From NCBI GenBank assembly GCA_001897435.1, contig MKSV01000010.1, positions 1 through 64,000 of the forward strand: DNA of 64,000 nt, given 5' to 3'. The notes under the pieces were generated by a model. The model had not been told where the DNA came from. It saw only the letters and a list, made by a program, of their open reading frames with translations, and ran no database searches. This document shows positions 55,601 through 63,636 of this stretch, piece by piece (position 1 is the first letter of the stretch; the number at the start of each line of letters is the position of its first letter). Made by a program: the position numbers and the translations under genes. Origin of the DNA: Acidobacteriales bacterium 59-55. GTDB lineage: Bacteria > Acidobacteriota > Terriglobia > Terriglobales > Acidobacteriaceae.

Positions 55601-56269
55601 CCGCAGGTCCGTGTTAACGATCCCGTCCATCATATAGAGGGTCTCGCGGTTCTGCTGGCCGAAGAACGAGACTTTGTAATACGCTGTTCCGGGAATAGCG
55701 CTGACGCCGGCGTCCGTTGTGCTGATCCCCGATCCCTGTGCCGTTGAGACTGGGGTGACCCCCGGAGACAGAATCAACAGGGAGGTGAAGTTGCGCCCGT
55801 TGAGAGGCAACTGCTGAATCTCCTTTGCCTGGATCGTTGTTCCCAACTCCGAAGTGCTCTTCTGCAGAAGAGTACTCATGGTCTCCGCGGAGACCTGAAC
55901 TGTCTCCGTGGCTATGCCAATGGGCAGGGTCTGGTTCAGCGTCAATGCCTGATCGACTGTCAGGTTGAAGACGGGGGTCTCAACCGTGCTAAAGCCTTGC
56001 TTCGTGATCGTGGCGATATAAGGACCAGGAGCGATATTGAGAAGCACAAATCCGCCGTTCCCGCCTGTCGTGACACGGCTGATCACGTTTGTATCCTGAT
56101 TGGTTAGTGTCACCGCGGCGCCCACGATCACGCGGCCCTGAATATCCACGACCGTTCCATTGACGGATCCCGAAGTATGTTGGCCCAATAATGCCTGGGG
56201 AGCCAAAACCAGGATCAAAATCATCGATGTCTGCATGATGCTGCGGAGTAGAACTGCGGCGCTCTTCAT
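52673..56269 (-). CDS. TonB-dependent receptor, Oar-like
   Basis: About 1198 residues. The signal peptide ends QALLGQ, then comes a carboxypeptidase-regulatory-like domain (GSVNGTVVDIQGRVIVGAAV), a plug with TLYMMDGIVNTDLRGAIYG, and a barrel ending in Phe (GAKIIF). The frame is open from 56350, but ATG 56269 has AGAGGG 7 bases upstream and begins the signal peptide. It is transcribed ahead of the GH101-like gene, so enzyme and receptor form a pair. It is divergent from a GH43-like gene across a 480-base region. Confidence 0.93.
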   Translation of the reverse strand: MKSAAVLLRSIMQTSMILILVLAPQALLGQHTSGSVNGTVVDIQGRVIVGAAVTLTNQDTNVISRVTTGGNGGFVLLNIAPGPYIATITKQGFSTVETPVFNLTVDQALTLNQTLPIGIATETVQVSAETMSTLLQKSTSELGTTIQAKEIQQLPLNGRNFTSLLILSPGVTPVSTAQGSGISTTDAGVSAIPGTAYYKVSFFGQQNRETLYMMDGIVNTDLRGAIYGFLPIIDAMSEFKVQSHIDSAEYGIVTGGIVNMLSKSGTNRFHGSAWEFIRNNAFDARNSFSDFCSTGRCAPGTPNTTPAKPGHYTQNQFGASLGGPIIKDRVFFEGAYEGWRYSKPTLTTTLVPTAEEMSGDFSNAATSFYQHKFYNPYSTSCVGGKCTVQQFQCDANGNPLSAPNNQQAPGTPCLKIPASMLNATMLTYLKTYYSTPNSPGTIASGYNFVENRPQIDNNNSYQARLDFHLSDKTFGFGRISQMWVYDSQPVAGTISSNISNYHAYNFGGGLTHLFTQNLLVDVRGGAMLKPYVFNSTVSSIGADGATAAGFQNVSQYGGMYINLGAPYNNRNAGSSGDSQRGNPVVNGGGSVSWIHGGHTLKGGLDYIYQNRLQRNLSQQFTFSDAVTSNINQSNTGNSLASALLAAPATFTASTPKNAEVFFNLQLWAGYIQDSWKVKPNLTLNFGVRYEYIPQIGMLNNRLANSLDLPNQTYTISASTVAACTTTFVNPCIPGGIESVPYNDHIKFAHDQQQAGPAIGDNIGPRFGFAYSWGDKTVINGGAGIFYDTITARSQWVQNNIEGPTWPWTTGISNQQTNFQQGGFWPGSPQNPLTLITNLEGNFPNPVVAQSPWLTSGSYTSQPNYKDQRSVEWNLQVQQQLAPTTTFSLGYAASKSTRLNYTGFANAAQHASNPATTTTAQVDQLKYIPWMAPNWHYSIDTGYANYNALLVNLQKRFSNSLNSIVSYTWSKSLDNSSGWFEAENGTGGGSVVQDFFDPRNAYGVSSYDIKHYFSWSTVYSFPFGKGQKWLQTGFASYVLGGWKANYLFQKRSGQPFNLNVGGDPAFISGNNGSVANYSRPNVVGNPLQGSCGSTPVGQRGTKGYCVINPSAFAVPVGSYGNMGKMPFRVSGYNNLDFSLVKETSLYEDVRLELRAESFNTYNVVIPGNPGTTIGTSSAGLATSQGNSPRQLQFGAKIIF

Positions 56270-56749
56270 GAATGAACCCTCTAATTTATCTGCCAATTGA
56301 GTCATCGCTTCCGGCCTCTGAACCAAGCCCTTGGCTCTCGGTTCGAACAATAGGTACCTTCAAATATTTATGTCAAGTAATAAAAGACAGGTTTTCAATA
56401 TGAAATAAAGTTCGAATCGATCTTCCGATTTGATCCCGAGCCAAGCAGAGACAACGTTGAATTGTTTGAGGTCTATACAGGCTAAGTCATCGAAAGATGA
56501 AGAGTTTATCCAGGGCCTGCGCTGCTATGGATTGGGGGAAACTTCGAGATTTACGGCCCCTTCGGTGGGGGAACTTCTTGAATGCTCAGGGAATCGCCGC
56601 ATCCGGTTTCGACAAAGAATAGGCTTTTGCTTGCAAAAGTTATGTCGAATAAACCGTGATAGAAATGGCTACATGCAGGGTCAACATCGGGAACACGTAA
56701 AGATAACTCGCAGATCACCCGCCATGCTGACAGCAAAAGGGCAAATAGA
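56270..56749. other. divergent intergenic region between TonB receptor and GH43-like gene
   Basis: No gene is convincing in these 480 bases. Two copies of GTTCGAA lie at 56341-56347 (within the palindrome GTTCGAAC) and 56410-56416, flanking an AT-rich stretch that may hold the receptor promoter. They could be operator half-sites. Confidence 0.45.
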
Positions 56750-57754
56750 ATGCAATTCCTGAAATCTGCATTAATACTGCTGCTTCTCTTCGTTGTTTCC
56801 GGAACAGCAGTGGCACAGAATAAGCCTTTTATCAATTGGAACAGTCTAAGCAATCCATTCCTCTCTTATCCCGACTGGTCGATAAAAGATGCTGCGATGG
56901 CATACCGTGAAGGTACGTTCTATGTATTCTTCTCGGCCTTCTATCAGGATAGAGGTCGCATACGATCTCATGTTGTCGAAGTCAGCACTCGGGATTTCAA
57001 GAACTTTTCGCAGCCTATCTTCAATCTTGACGGCGCAGAAGAAGGATGGATCGGCATGTGTTCTCCAGATGTGCAGCAGCTTAATGGAAAATATGTGATG
57101 ACTTTCAACTCCTGGGGAGACAAGCCCGGTAAACCGAATCAGCTCTTTTATATAACTTCAGACGATCTTGTTCACTGGTCGGCGCGTCATAATTTAGCTC
57201 TCAATTTGACGGGAGCCGGTTCTGATCAGCATGCTATCGACGCCGCTCTCGCGGTAGCCGATGGCGGCTACTATCTTGCTTATAAGGAACAGAGGCCCGG
57301 AACACCAAAACGCCCGAGGATGGCGTTTTCTACTTCTCTCGATGGCCCCTTCCACTTTGTAAGCGACGGTCTCCCCGTGTTACTGATGCGCGACGGCAAA
57401 GACAATGGCTTGTTGCATGAAAACTACGAATTCTTCCATACCAATCATGAATGGTATCTGCTGACTACGGACTATATCCCGCAGGCTCCGTACCTCTATA
57501 AGCTGGAACATGGCTCGAAATGGCTCAGATGGACACGGGGATACACATTCAATATCCCCATGGAAAAATTCAACACGGTTAATGTTGCCAATGCTTCCGC
57601 TATCTACGACTGGCGGCAATATGACGGCTATTACTATTTGATCTACGCCGGACACACGGAAGGTGAAACGTATGCTCGCCGCGGATGGAATAGGCTGGGA
57701 TTAGCCCGATCAAAGGATCTGATCCATTGGTCTGTTCCAGGCGCTTCCCGATAA
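56750..57754 (+). CDS. secreted GH43-like five-bladed beta-propeller protein, copy A
   Basis: 334 residues. The signal peptide (SALILLLLFVVSGTAVAQ) is followed by a five-bladed propeller of the GH43/GH117-like type. The first blade NPFLSYPDWSIKDAAMAY contains the Asp expected as base, and LLHENYEFFHTNHEWYLL contains an acidic residue suited as acid. The protein closely resembles the one at 62548 (shared LSYPDWSIKD, FYVFFSAFY, SHVVEV, AIYDWR, LARSKDLIHW). An exo-acting glycosidase on arabinose, anhydrogalactose or fucose-like sugars is possible; the family number cannot be fixed by eye. A hairpin overlaps its stop codon. Confidence 0.85.
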   Translation: MQFLKSALILLLLFVVSGTAVAQNKPFINWNSLSNPFLSYPDWSIKDAAMAYREGTFYVFFSAFYQDRGRIRSHVVEVSTRDFKNFSQPIFNLDGAEEGWIGMCSPDVQQLNGKYVMTFNSWGDKPGKPNQLFYITSDDLVHWSARHNLALNLTGAGSDQHAIDAALAVADGGYYLAYKEQRPGTPKRPRMAFSTSLDGPFHFVSDGLPVLLMRDGKDNGLLHENYEFFHTNHEWYLLTTDYIPQAPYLYKLEHGSKWLRWTRGYTFNIPMEKFNTVNVANASAIYDWRQYDGYYYLIYAGHTEGETYARRGWNRLGLARSKDLIHWSVPGASR

Positions 57755-57765
57755 ACCGGGAAGCG
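57742..57765. terminator. small hairpin spanning the stop codon of the GH43-like gene
   Basis: CGCTTCCCG and CGGGAAGCG pair as a perfect 9-bp stem, with the TAA stop codon of the GH43-like gene inside its 6-base loop. No T tract follows. It may act together with the larger hairpin 13 bases further on. Confidence 0.5.
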
Positions 57766-57777
57766 ACCTACGCATCA

Positions 57778-57817
57778 CTATTTATCGACCAATAGCAGTA
57801 AGTTGGTCGATAAATAG
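57778..57817. terminator. bidirectional terminator between GH43-like and GH29-like genes
   Basis: A perfect 15-bp stem (CTATTTATCGACCAA with its complement) closes a 10-base loop. The right strand falls within the last codons of the minus-strand GH29-like gene, whose stop is at 57782-57784. It should end transcription from both sides. Confidence 0.85.
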
Positions 57818-58837
57818 AGGTGAGATATGTCCATTTGCCTCTACGGGGACATCCCAGGTAAATACTCCTCCCTGGTCCTCCAGTTTGCGCACCCACGCCA
57901 CCACCTGCTCAGTTGAGAATCGGGGTGAGCCCATGCCCCATTTCTCCCCCAGGTGGCTCAGAATTTGAAGCTGGGCACCATCAATCCTGCCGTCCTCAGC
58001 ACGACGAACCATGATTTTCTCCGGTAGGTCAATCTCGCCGGCGGTGTAATCCTCATAAGGAGACATGGAGAGAATGCGGTGGAATACGCCCGGATTAAAA
58101 GCCACCGCGCTCTGCGGGTTTCCCGCCCGGGCAGCAGCGGCGAAGGTGGCGAAGTTTGGAGCTGATCTGCGGTACATTGTGTTGGGCCAGTAGCATCCGT
58201 CGAACCACCAGCCGGAGACTTTCGCACCCCAGCGCTCCGACCACTCCCGAATCACCTGTTGCCATTTGATCTGAAACTCAGTATTCCGGTGTGCCCCTGT
58301 CTGCCATCCGAGAGCCTTGACCGCAGTATGGTCCTGCGCCGGGCCTCCGGATGGAAGATAGACCATCAACCTGACGCCATTCTTGTGATGAGCCTTATAC
58401 AGGTCGGCGATCAGATCCCTCTTTGATCATTTACTGGGATGAATTCCAACGAAGCGGTCATAGGTCGCGTTGGGAGAGAGATAGTATCCGGAGTTCTGGC
58501 CGATGCTGATTAGATGATATCCGGCGCCAGTACCTTTTATCTGGTTGGCCAATCCTTCTACATCAAAATTGTCGATAAGATCGTTCCACTTCGCGACAGT
58601 CATCTCCTTTCCTGCGTCTTTGGCAATCCAATCCGCCAGATAGTGAGTCATCACGCCCCAGTGGGCCTTTCGCATCCAAGCAGTTCTTTCGCCCATTGGT
58701 TTTCCGTTAGATCGTACCTCCTTGGAGCCGCCAGAATAATTCTGCGCGAGCGCAGCTGAGCCCATCTTCAAGGCCGCTGCTGCAGGGATGAAGGAAGATA
58801 AAAACCATCGGCGGGAGCGAGATATAAATTCTGGCAT
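57782..58837 (-). pseudogene. GH29-like (alpha-L-fucosidase family) gene interrupted by one in-frame TGA
   Basis: Read through, this is 351 residues. A signal (SRSRRWFLSSFIPAAAALKMG, partly Tat-like) is followed by a GH29-type barrel with SIGQNSGYYLSPNATYD, SKRDLIADLY, RLMVYLP and the nucleophile Asp in VSGWWFDGCYWP. The only fault is TGA at 58427-58429, codon 137. The codons on both sides stay in the same frame and remain clearly coding, so this is a nonsense change and not a frameshift. As I recall the family, the position before S-R/K-R-D-L is usually Cys, which one base change (TGC or TGT to TGA) would explain. It is either a young pseudogene, a recoded selenocysteine, or a sequencing error. 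Confidence 0.7.
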
Positions 58838-59221
58838 TTGGAAGTAGCTTCTCCTGTGGAAATATTTTCGTGCAATCCTATGCGCGCAAAGGTTAACTTT
58901 CGTGTGACGAAGGTAGCTATGTATAGCCACTCGATCTAACATTGTCAACCTCGTCGCGTCTCTCGCGTGCGTCAGCGGCGTAGCGTACCGTCAGGAGCTT
59001 GTTACTGAAGATACTTCGCAGGCTTCGCCAAAAAGATCGATCCGAGAGTGATCGCCATAAATTTGCACGATGCCCATGTAAGTGGTGAGTTGATCATCGC
59101 ATCGTCGTCGTTTCCGTTTTGGACACAACTTTGTCCGTTTCAGCGAAAGACTCTTATGGGCGGTCCGACATATGCTTTTGCGAAGTAGTGCTGTACGCAC
59201 TTTTCAGTTGGAGGGCCAATC
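58838..59221. other. divergent intergenic region between GH29-like gene and TonB receptor
   Basis: 384 bases with promoters of both directions. An open frame continues upstream of 58837 to 58948, but it lacks a ribosome site and would bury the signal peptide, so I treat it as non-coding. I see no repeat or RNA gene that I can support. Confidence 0.45.
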
Positions 59222-62200
59222 ATGAAACAGCTTAGACCTATCTTCCTCGCCGCGATTTGTGCGCTTGCGTTATGCGCAGGCACTACGATTGCGCAGAATC
59301 GGACCACTGCGGAGTTAGTGGGAACTGTGACAGACCCGAGCGGAGGGGTTATTCCGGAGGTGACTGTCTCCGTGACTAACACGCAGACGGGGGTCATCCT
59401 GAAGGGGACCACCAATCAGTCGGGGTATTATGACATCCCCTTTTTGCCTCCGGGAAAATATTCTGTTCAATATGAGCGCGCCGGCTTTCAGACAGCCGAG
59501 AAAACTAATCTGGAACTTCAATTGAATCAGAATGCGAGGATTGATGTCGCGTTGCAGGTAGGTGCGACTCAATCGAGTGTTACGGTCGAAGCTACACCGC
59601 TGCTGAATCAGAGTGACTCCCAGCGTGGAACGAACATCTCCAATACGATGGTAGAAAATCTGCCACTGGTAGGCCGCGATCCATCGTCATTAGCGACGCT
59701 TGCCGCCGGAACATCCTCCGCCCAAAGCGGAGTCAGCGCAAGCCCCGACCCGGGACGGCGCAGCATCAATGGCAACCGCGCCTTCAGCATCTCGACAACG
59801 GTCAACGGTGGGTCAGTCATTCTTCCGCAATCCGAGAATTTCTCCGCCTTCGTCCCTCCGCTTTCAGCTATAGCAGAGTTTGCGGTTGTGCAGGATAACT
59901 TTGGAGCGGAGTATGAGAACGGGACTTCCGTGCTCAATATCATTACAAAGAACGGGTCAAACCAGTTTCATGGGTCGCTCTTTGAGTTCTTGAAAAACAA
60001 TGCTTTCAATGCGCGCAATCGGTTTGCCCTGACTAATCCTCCCCTTCACTATCACCAGTTTGGCGGAACTATCGGCGGTCCCATTCTGAGGGATAAGCTA
60101 TTTTTCTTTTTCAGTTATCAAAACACGCTCAATCCAAATTCGACGATCAGTGTGCACACCACACCAACTGACGCCGTGAAGAGCGGAAATTTCGCTGGGC
60201 TTCCAGTGATTAAAGATCCAATGACCGGGCTTCCATTTGCAGATAACCAGATTCCCCAGAATCGGATTGACCCCGTGGCAAAGGCCATTCAGTCGTACTT
60301 TCCGGAGCCCAATCTGGCAGGCCTGGGAAACAACTTCAACAACGCGACTCCTCAGGTACCTAAGAATCCTTTCTACAATGGAAAGCTCGACTATGCCCTC
60401 TCTCCATCCAATCAGCTTTCGGCTTCGTTGCAAGTGTTTTTCAGTACGACGCAGTGGCAGAGTTCGTGGGGAAAACAACCGGCATGTTACGGGAGTGAGC
60501 GCTGCGGGAACCAGATTGTCAATAGCCAACAGTGGGCTGTCTCTGACCGCTGGACGCTAAGTCCGACAGCAATCAACGAAGCTCGCATCAACTTCGTTCG
60601 CCAGCACTACAATACATTCGCGCCGAGTGGGGGGCAGAACTTCCCCAGCAAATTGGGGCTCAACAACGTGCCGCCGGATTACTTTCCCACGATCACAATC
60701 AGTGGTGTAGTGCCAACCAGCCTTTCGCCAGGAAAAATCGGCGGCGGCACGCAGAACACCTTCGCCTACAGTGATAATTTCACCTGGGTGAAAGGACGGC
60801 ACACCGTAAAATTGGGAGGGTCGCTCAATAAATATCAGTACAATACGCTTGCCACCTGGAGTTCAGGGTCGTTCGGCTTCTCGGGACTCTTTACTGGCCA
60901 GGGGTATGCAGATTTCCTTTTGGGCCTTCCAAACTCGTACTCTCTTACCGCTGCTCCTACTACGTTCGGCGCGAGGCGCACATCTATTGCGGGATTTATC
61001 CAGGATGACTTTCATGTCACGCGCAATCTCACGGTAAATGCCGGAATACGTTACAACTTTGAAGGGGGGTTCAGCGAAGCACACGATCGGCTCTCCAACT
61101 TCAGCCCGACTTCGATCAACCCCGTCACTAGCTCGCCAGGAGCGATCATCTTCGCCAACTCCGGCAACAAACTGCTTCAGCAAAATCATCCAACGCTATT
61201 CTCGCCGCGCATCGGTTTTGCATGGACTGTCGCAAGCGGTTGGGTAGCGCGGGGAGCCTACGGCGTCTTTATTGTTCCTATCAGCACGCAGCGCAACTTC
61301 AATACCACGCCGCCAGGATATGCCATTCAGCAAAGCCTGCAAACGACCGATCTGCACACCCCGGTATTTCAGCTCTCGCAAGGGCCACCGCCTTATCCGC
61401 TGCCGGACCCATCACAGAACACGGGAGCGGCTCTGAACGGACAGTCGACCAGTTACTGGCCCTATCACGCTTCCCAGGCTCGCGTGCAGCAATGGCAGGT
61501 TAGTCTGCAAAAGCAATTATCCAGAAACACAACAGTAGAAATTTCTTACGTCGGCAATAAGGGTGAGGATCTGCTATTTCCGCGAGATCTGAACCAGGTA
61601 CCTGAAAGTCTTCTGGGACCTGGCAATGCCCAGTCAAAGAGGCCATTCCCGCAATTCCAGGGAATAACAACGTTGTTCAATGATGCAGGCTCAATCTACA
61701 ATGCGCTCCAGATCCAGGCGCAGAGACGCTTTTCGAATGGACTGACATTCCTCACGAACTATACGCTCTCCAGATCGTTCGATGATTCATCCTATGATCT
61801 AACGACAGGGTCGGGGGGAGAGTACCAGGTTGCAAGCGATCCATCCCGCTCGCATGCCCTCTCGCAGTTCGACCAGGCACACCGCTTCGTCTTCGCAACC
61901 GTATATGAGCTTCCAGTCGGAAAAGGCAGGACCTACATCAACCACAGGGGCATCCTGGATGCGATATTGGGCGGCTGGCGGATGTCAGCTAACTTCTCGG
62001 CAAATTCGGGGTCGCCTTTTACCGTATATCAGGGGGGAGCCAATACAAGTAATTCACTGGCCGGCAGTCTGTTTCCCAACCGCATAAGGAAGGGGACTTT
62101 GCCTTCCGGCCGGCGGACGACTGCCCATTGGTTTGACACCACAGCGTTTACAAGCCCCGCTGCTTATCAATTTGGTAACTCCGGAAGGGATATCCTTCGT

Positions 62201-62425
62201 GGCCCCGGCTATTGGGATATGGACTCCGGACTGATGAAAGACTTTCCTTTGCCTATCCCCCTGGGAGAAAATCCTCACCTTGAACTTCGTGGAGACTTTT
62301 TCAATGTCCTCAATCATCCAAACTTTGCCCAGCCGAACAGCACAACCGGGTCGAACGCATTTGGGACAATTACGAGTTCGTCACCTGCCCGTGCAATTCA
62401 GCTAGGCCTGCAATTTCTTTTCTAG
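59222..62425 (+). CDS. TonB-dependent receptor, Oar-like
   Basis: 1067 residues. The signal peptide ends TTIAQ, followed by a carboxypeptidase-regulatory-like domain (LVGTVTDPSGGVIPEVTVSV), a plug and a barrel ending LGLQFLF. GGAGGG lies 7 bases before ATG 59222. It is followed 122 bases later by the second GH43-like propeller and then an aldose 1-epimerase, giving a receptor, hydrolase and epimerase series. It is divergent from the interrupted GH29-like gene. Confidence 0.93.
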   Translation: MKQLRPIFLAAICALALCAGTTIAQNRTTAELVGTVTDPSGGVIPEVTVSVTNTQTGVILKGTTNQSGYYDIPFLPPGKYSVQYERAGFQTAEKTNLELQLNQNARIDVALQVGATQSSVTVEATPLLNQSDSQRGTNISNTMVENLPLVGRDPSSLATLAAGTSSAQSGVSASPDPGRRSINGNRAFSISTTVNGGSVILPQSENFSAFVPPLSAIAEFAVVQDNFGAEYENGTSVLNIITKNGSNQFHGSLFEFLKNNAFNARNRFALTNPPLHYHQFGGTIGGPILRDKLFFFFSYQNTLNPNSTISVHTTPTDAVKSGNFAGLPVIKDPMTGLPFADNQIPQNRIDPVAKAIQSYFPEPNLAGLGNNFNNATPQVPKNPFYNGKLDYALSPSNQLSASLQVFFSTTQWQSSWGKQPACYGSERCGNQIVNSQQWAVSDRWTLSPTAINEARINFVRQHYNTFAPSGGQNFPSKLGLNNVPPDYFPTITISGVVPTSLSPGKIGGGTQNTFAYSDNFTWVKGRHTVKLGGSLNKYQYNTLATWSSGSFGFSGLFTGQGYADFLLGLPNSYSLTAAPTTFGARRTSIAGFIQDDFHVTRNLTVNAGIRYNFEGGFSEAHDRLSNFSPTSINPVTSSPGAIIFANSGNKLLQQNHPTLFSPRIGFAWTVASGWVARGAYGVFIVPISTQRNFNTTPPGYAIQQSLQTTDLHTPVFQLSQGPPPYPLPDPSQNTGAALNGQSTSYWPYHASQARVQQWQVSLQKQLSRNTTVEISYVGNKGEDLLFPRDLNQVPESLLGPGNAQSKRPFPQFQGITTLFNDAGSIYNALQIQAQRRFSNGLTFLTNYTLSRSFDDSSYDLTTGSGGEYQVASDPSRSHALSQFDQAHRFVFATVYELPVGKGRTYINHRGILDAILGGWRMSANFSANSGSPFTVYQGGANTSNSLAGSLFPNRIRKGTLPSGRRTTAHWFDTTAFTSPAAYQFGNSGRDILRGPGYWDMDSGLMKDFPLPIPLGENPHLELRGDFFNVLNHPNFAQPNSTTGSNAFGTITSSSPARAIQLGLQFLF

Positions 62426-62547
62426 TCCTTGCCGGCCTATAAGGCGAGCGCGAGAAACGAGCCTTTTATGAAGTACTGCTCTGATCGCGATGGGTGCAGT
62501 CAGTGCAGTACTTCGGCCTGGAAGAGTGTCCTCAACGAGGTTATTCA

Positions 62548-63600
62548 ATGAAGATAAAGCTAATAGCAATTGCCTGTATTATTTTTCTGATCTCTCCGGC
62601 GTGGAGCGCTCCGAAGAAGCCATTTATCGACTGGGCTAACCTGCATAACCCGCTTCTCTCCTACCCGGACTGGTCGATCAAAGACTTTGCCATGGCGCAG
62701 CAAGATGGAGTATTTTACGTATTCTTCTCGGCGTTCTACGAGGATAATGGTCAGCTGCGCAGCCATGTTGTCGAAGTCACGACGCGTGACTTCAAGACGT
62801 ATTCCGAGCCCGTTATAAATTTTGACGGCCAGGAAGATGGATTCGTTGGTATGTGTTCGCCGGACGTGCAAAAGCTCGGAGACCTCTGGCAGCTTTCATT
62901 TAATTCATGGGGCGGGAACGACGAGGAGAAGCCTCACCAACTTTTTTACATGACCTCGCCTGATCTTATTCATTGGTCGCCACGCCAACCATTTGCGAGC
63001 AATCTGACTGCGGGGCACGGCGTGGACGATCTTACCGTCACCCGTAGCGGCAATAGATACTATGCGATGTGGAAGGAAGCAGTAAGACCACGCGGCCTGC
63101 CGCGACGAGAAGCCGTTGAGAAAAGTCAGATCCCACCTTGGAAGTATGGATTGCGAGCTCAGCTGGCTGAGGCAAAAAGCCTGAGTGGTCCGTGGAGCTA
63201 CGTCGGTTCCGGCTATCCGGCGCTCAAGATGGCTGACGGCAAAGAGAACGGGCTAATCCATGAGAACTTCGAATTTATCTGGATCGATGGCAAGCTGAAC
63301 GTGATCACTTCCGCCTATCCTGGCGGGCACGACGGATATATATACACGCTCTTGGATCCAAAGCACCCACTGGAGTGGGGGAAGGGGATGAAGCTAACTG
63401 TTCCCACCGAAAGCTTCAACCAGATGGTTCTTTACAATGCCGGAGCGATCTACGACTGGCGTAAGCAGGACGGCTATTTCTATCTCATCTACGGTGGGAC
63501 CAATGAAAAGACGTCGTATGGACACCGGGGATGGTACCGTATGGCTCTTGCACGCTCGAAAGACCTGGTGCACTGGGTTCCCGCAGGTTCCATTAACTAA
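62548..63600 (+). CDS. secreted GH43-like five-bladed beta-propeller protein, copy B
   Basis: 350 residues. The signal peptide (LIAIACIIFLISPAWS) is followed by the same five-bladed propeller as the protein at 56750. NPLLSYPDWSIKDFAMA, FYVFFSAFYEDNG, GMCSPDVQKLGD and LIHENFEFIWIDGKLNVI carry the acidic residues expected of a GH43/GH117-like active site. It differs from copy A by an insert of about 15 residues in the middle (RPRGLPRREAVEKS). ATG 62548 is preferred over 62494 because GAGG lies 8 bases upstream and the signal peptide begins there. It is followed by an aldose 1-epimerase, so the released sugar is probably an aldose with an anomeric hydroxyl to mutarotate. Confidence 0.87.
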   Translation: MKIKLIAIACIIFLISPAWSAPKKPFIDWANLHNPLLSYPDWSIKDFAMAQQDGVFYVFFSAFYEDNGQLRSHVVEVTTRDFKTYSEPVINFDGQEDGFVGMCSPDVQKLGDLWQLSFNSWGGNDEEKPHQLFYMTSPDLIHWSPRQPFASNLTAGHGVDDLTVTRSGNRYYAMWKEAVRPRGLPRREAVEKSQIPPWKYGLRAQLAEAKSLSGPWSYVGSGYPALKMADGKENGLIHENFEFIWIDGKLNVITSAYPGGHDGYIYTLLDPKHPLEWGKGMKLTVPTESFNQMVLYNAGAIYDWRKQDGYFYLIYGGTNEKTSYGHRGWYRMALARSKDLVHWVPAGSIN

Positions 63601-63636
63601 CCTGCTAAAGCTTGCTCTGATCTCAACAGGGGAAAA

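Noticed and set aside
58370..58429. A selenocysteine insertion element just after the TGA in the GH29-like gene.
   Set aside because: The best fold I can find is a broken stem (4 bp, an internal loop, 3 bp) with an 11-base loop. That is weaker than known bacterial SECIS elements, so I list the TGA only as unexplained.
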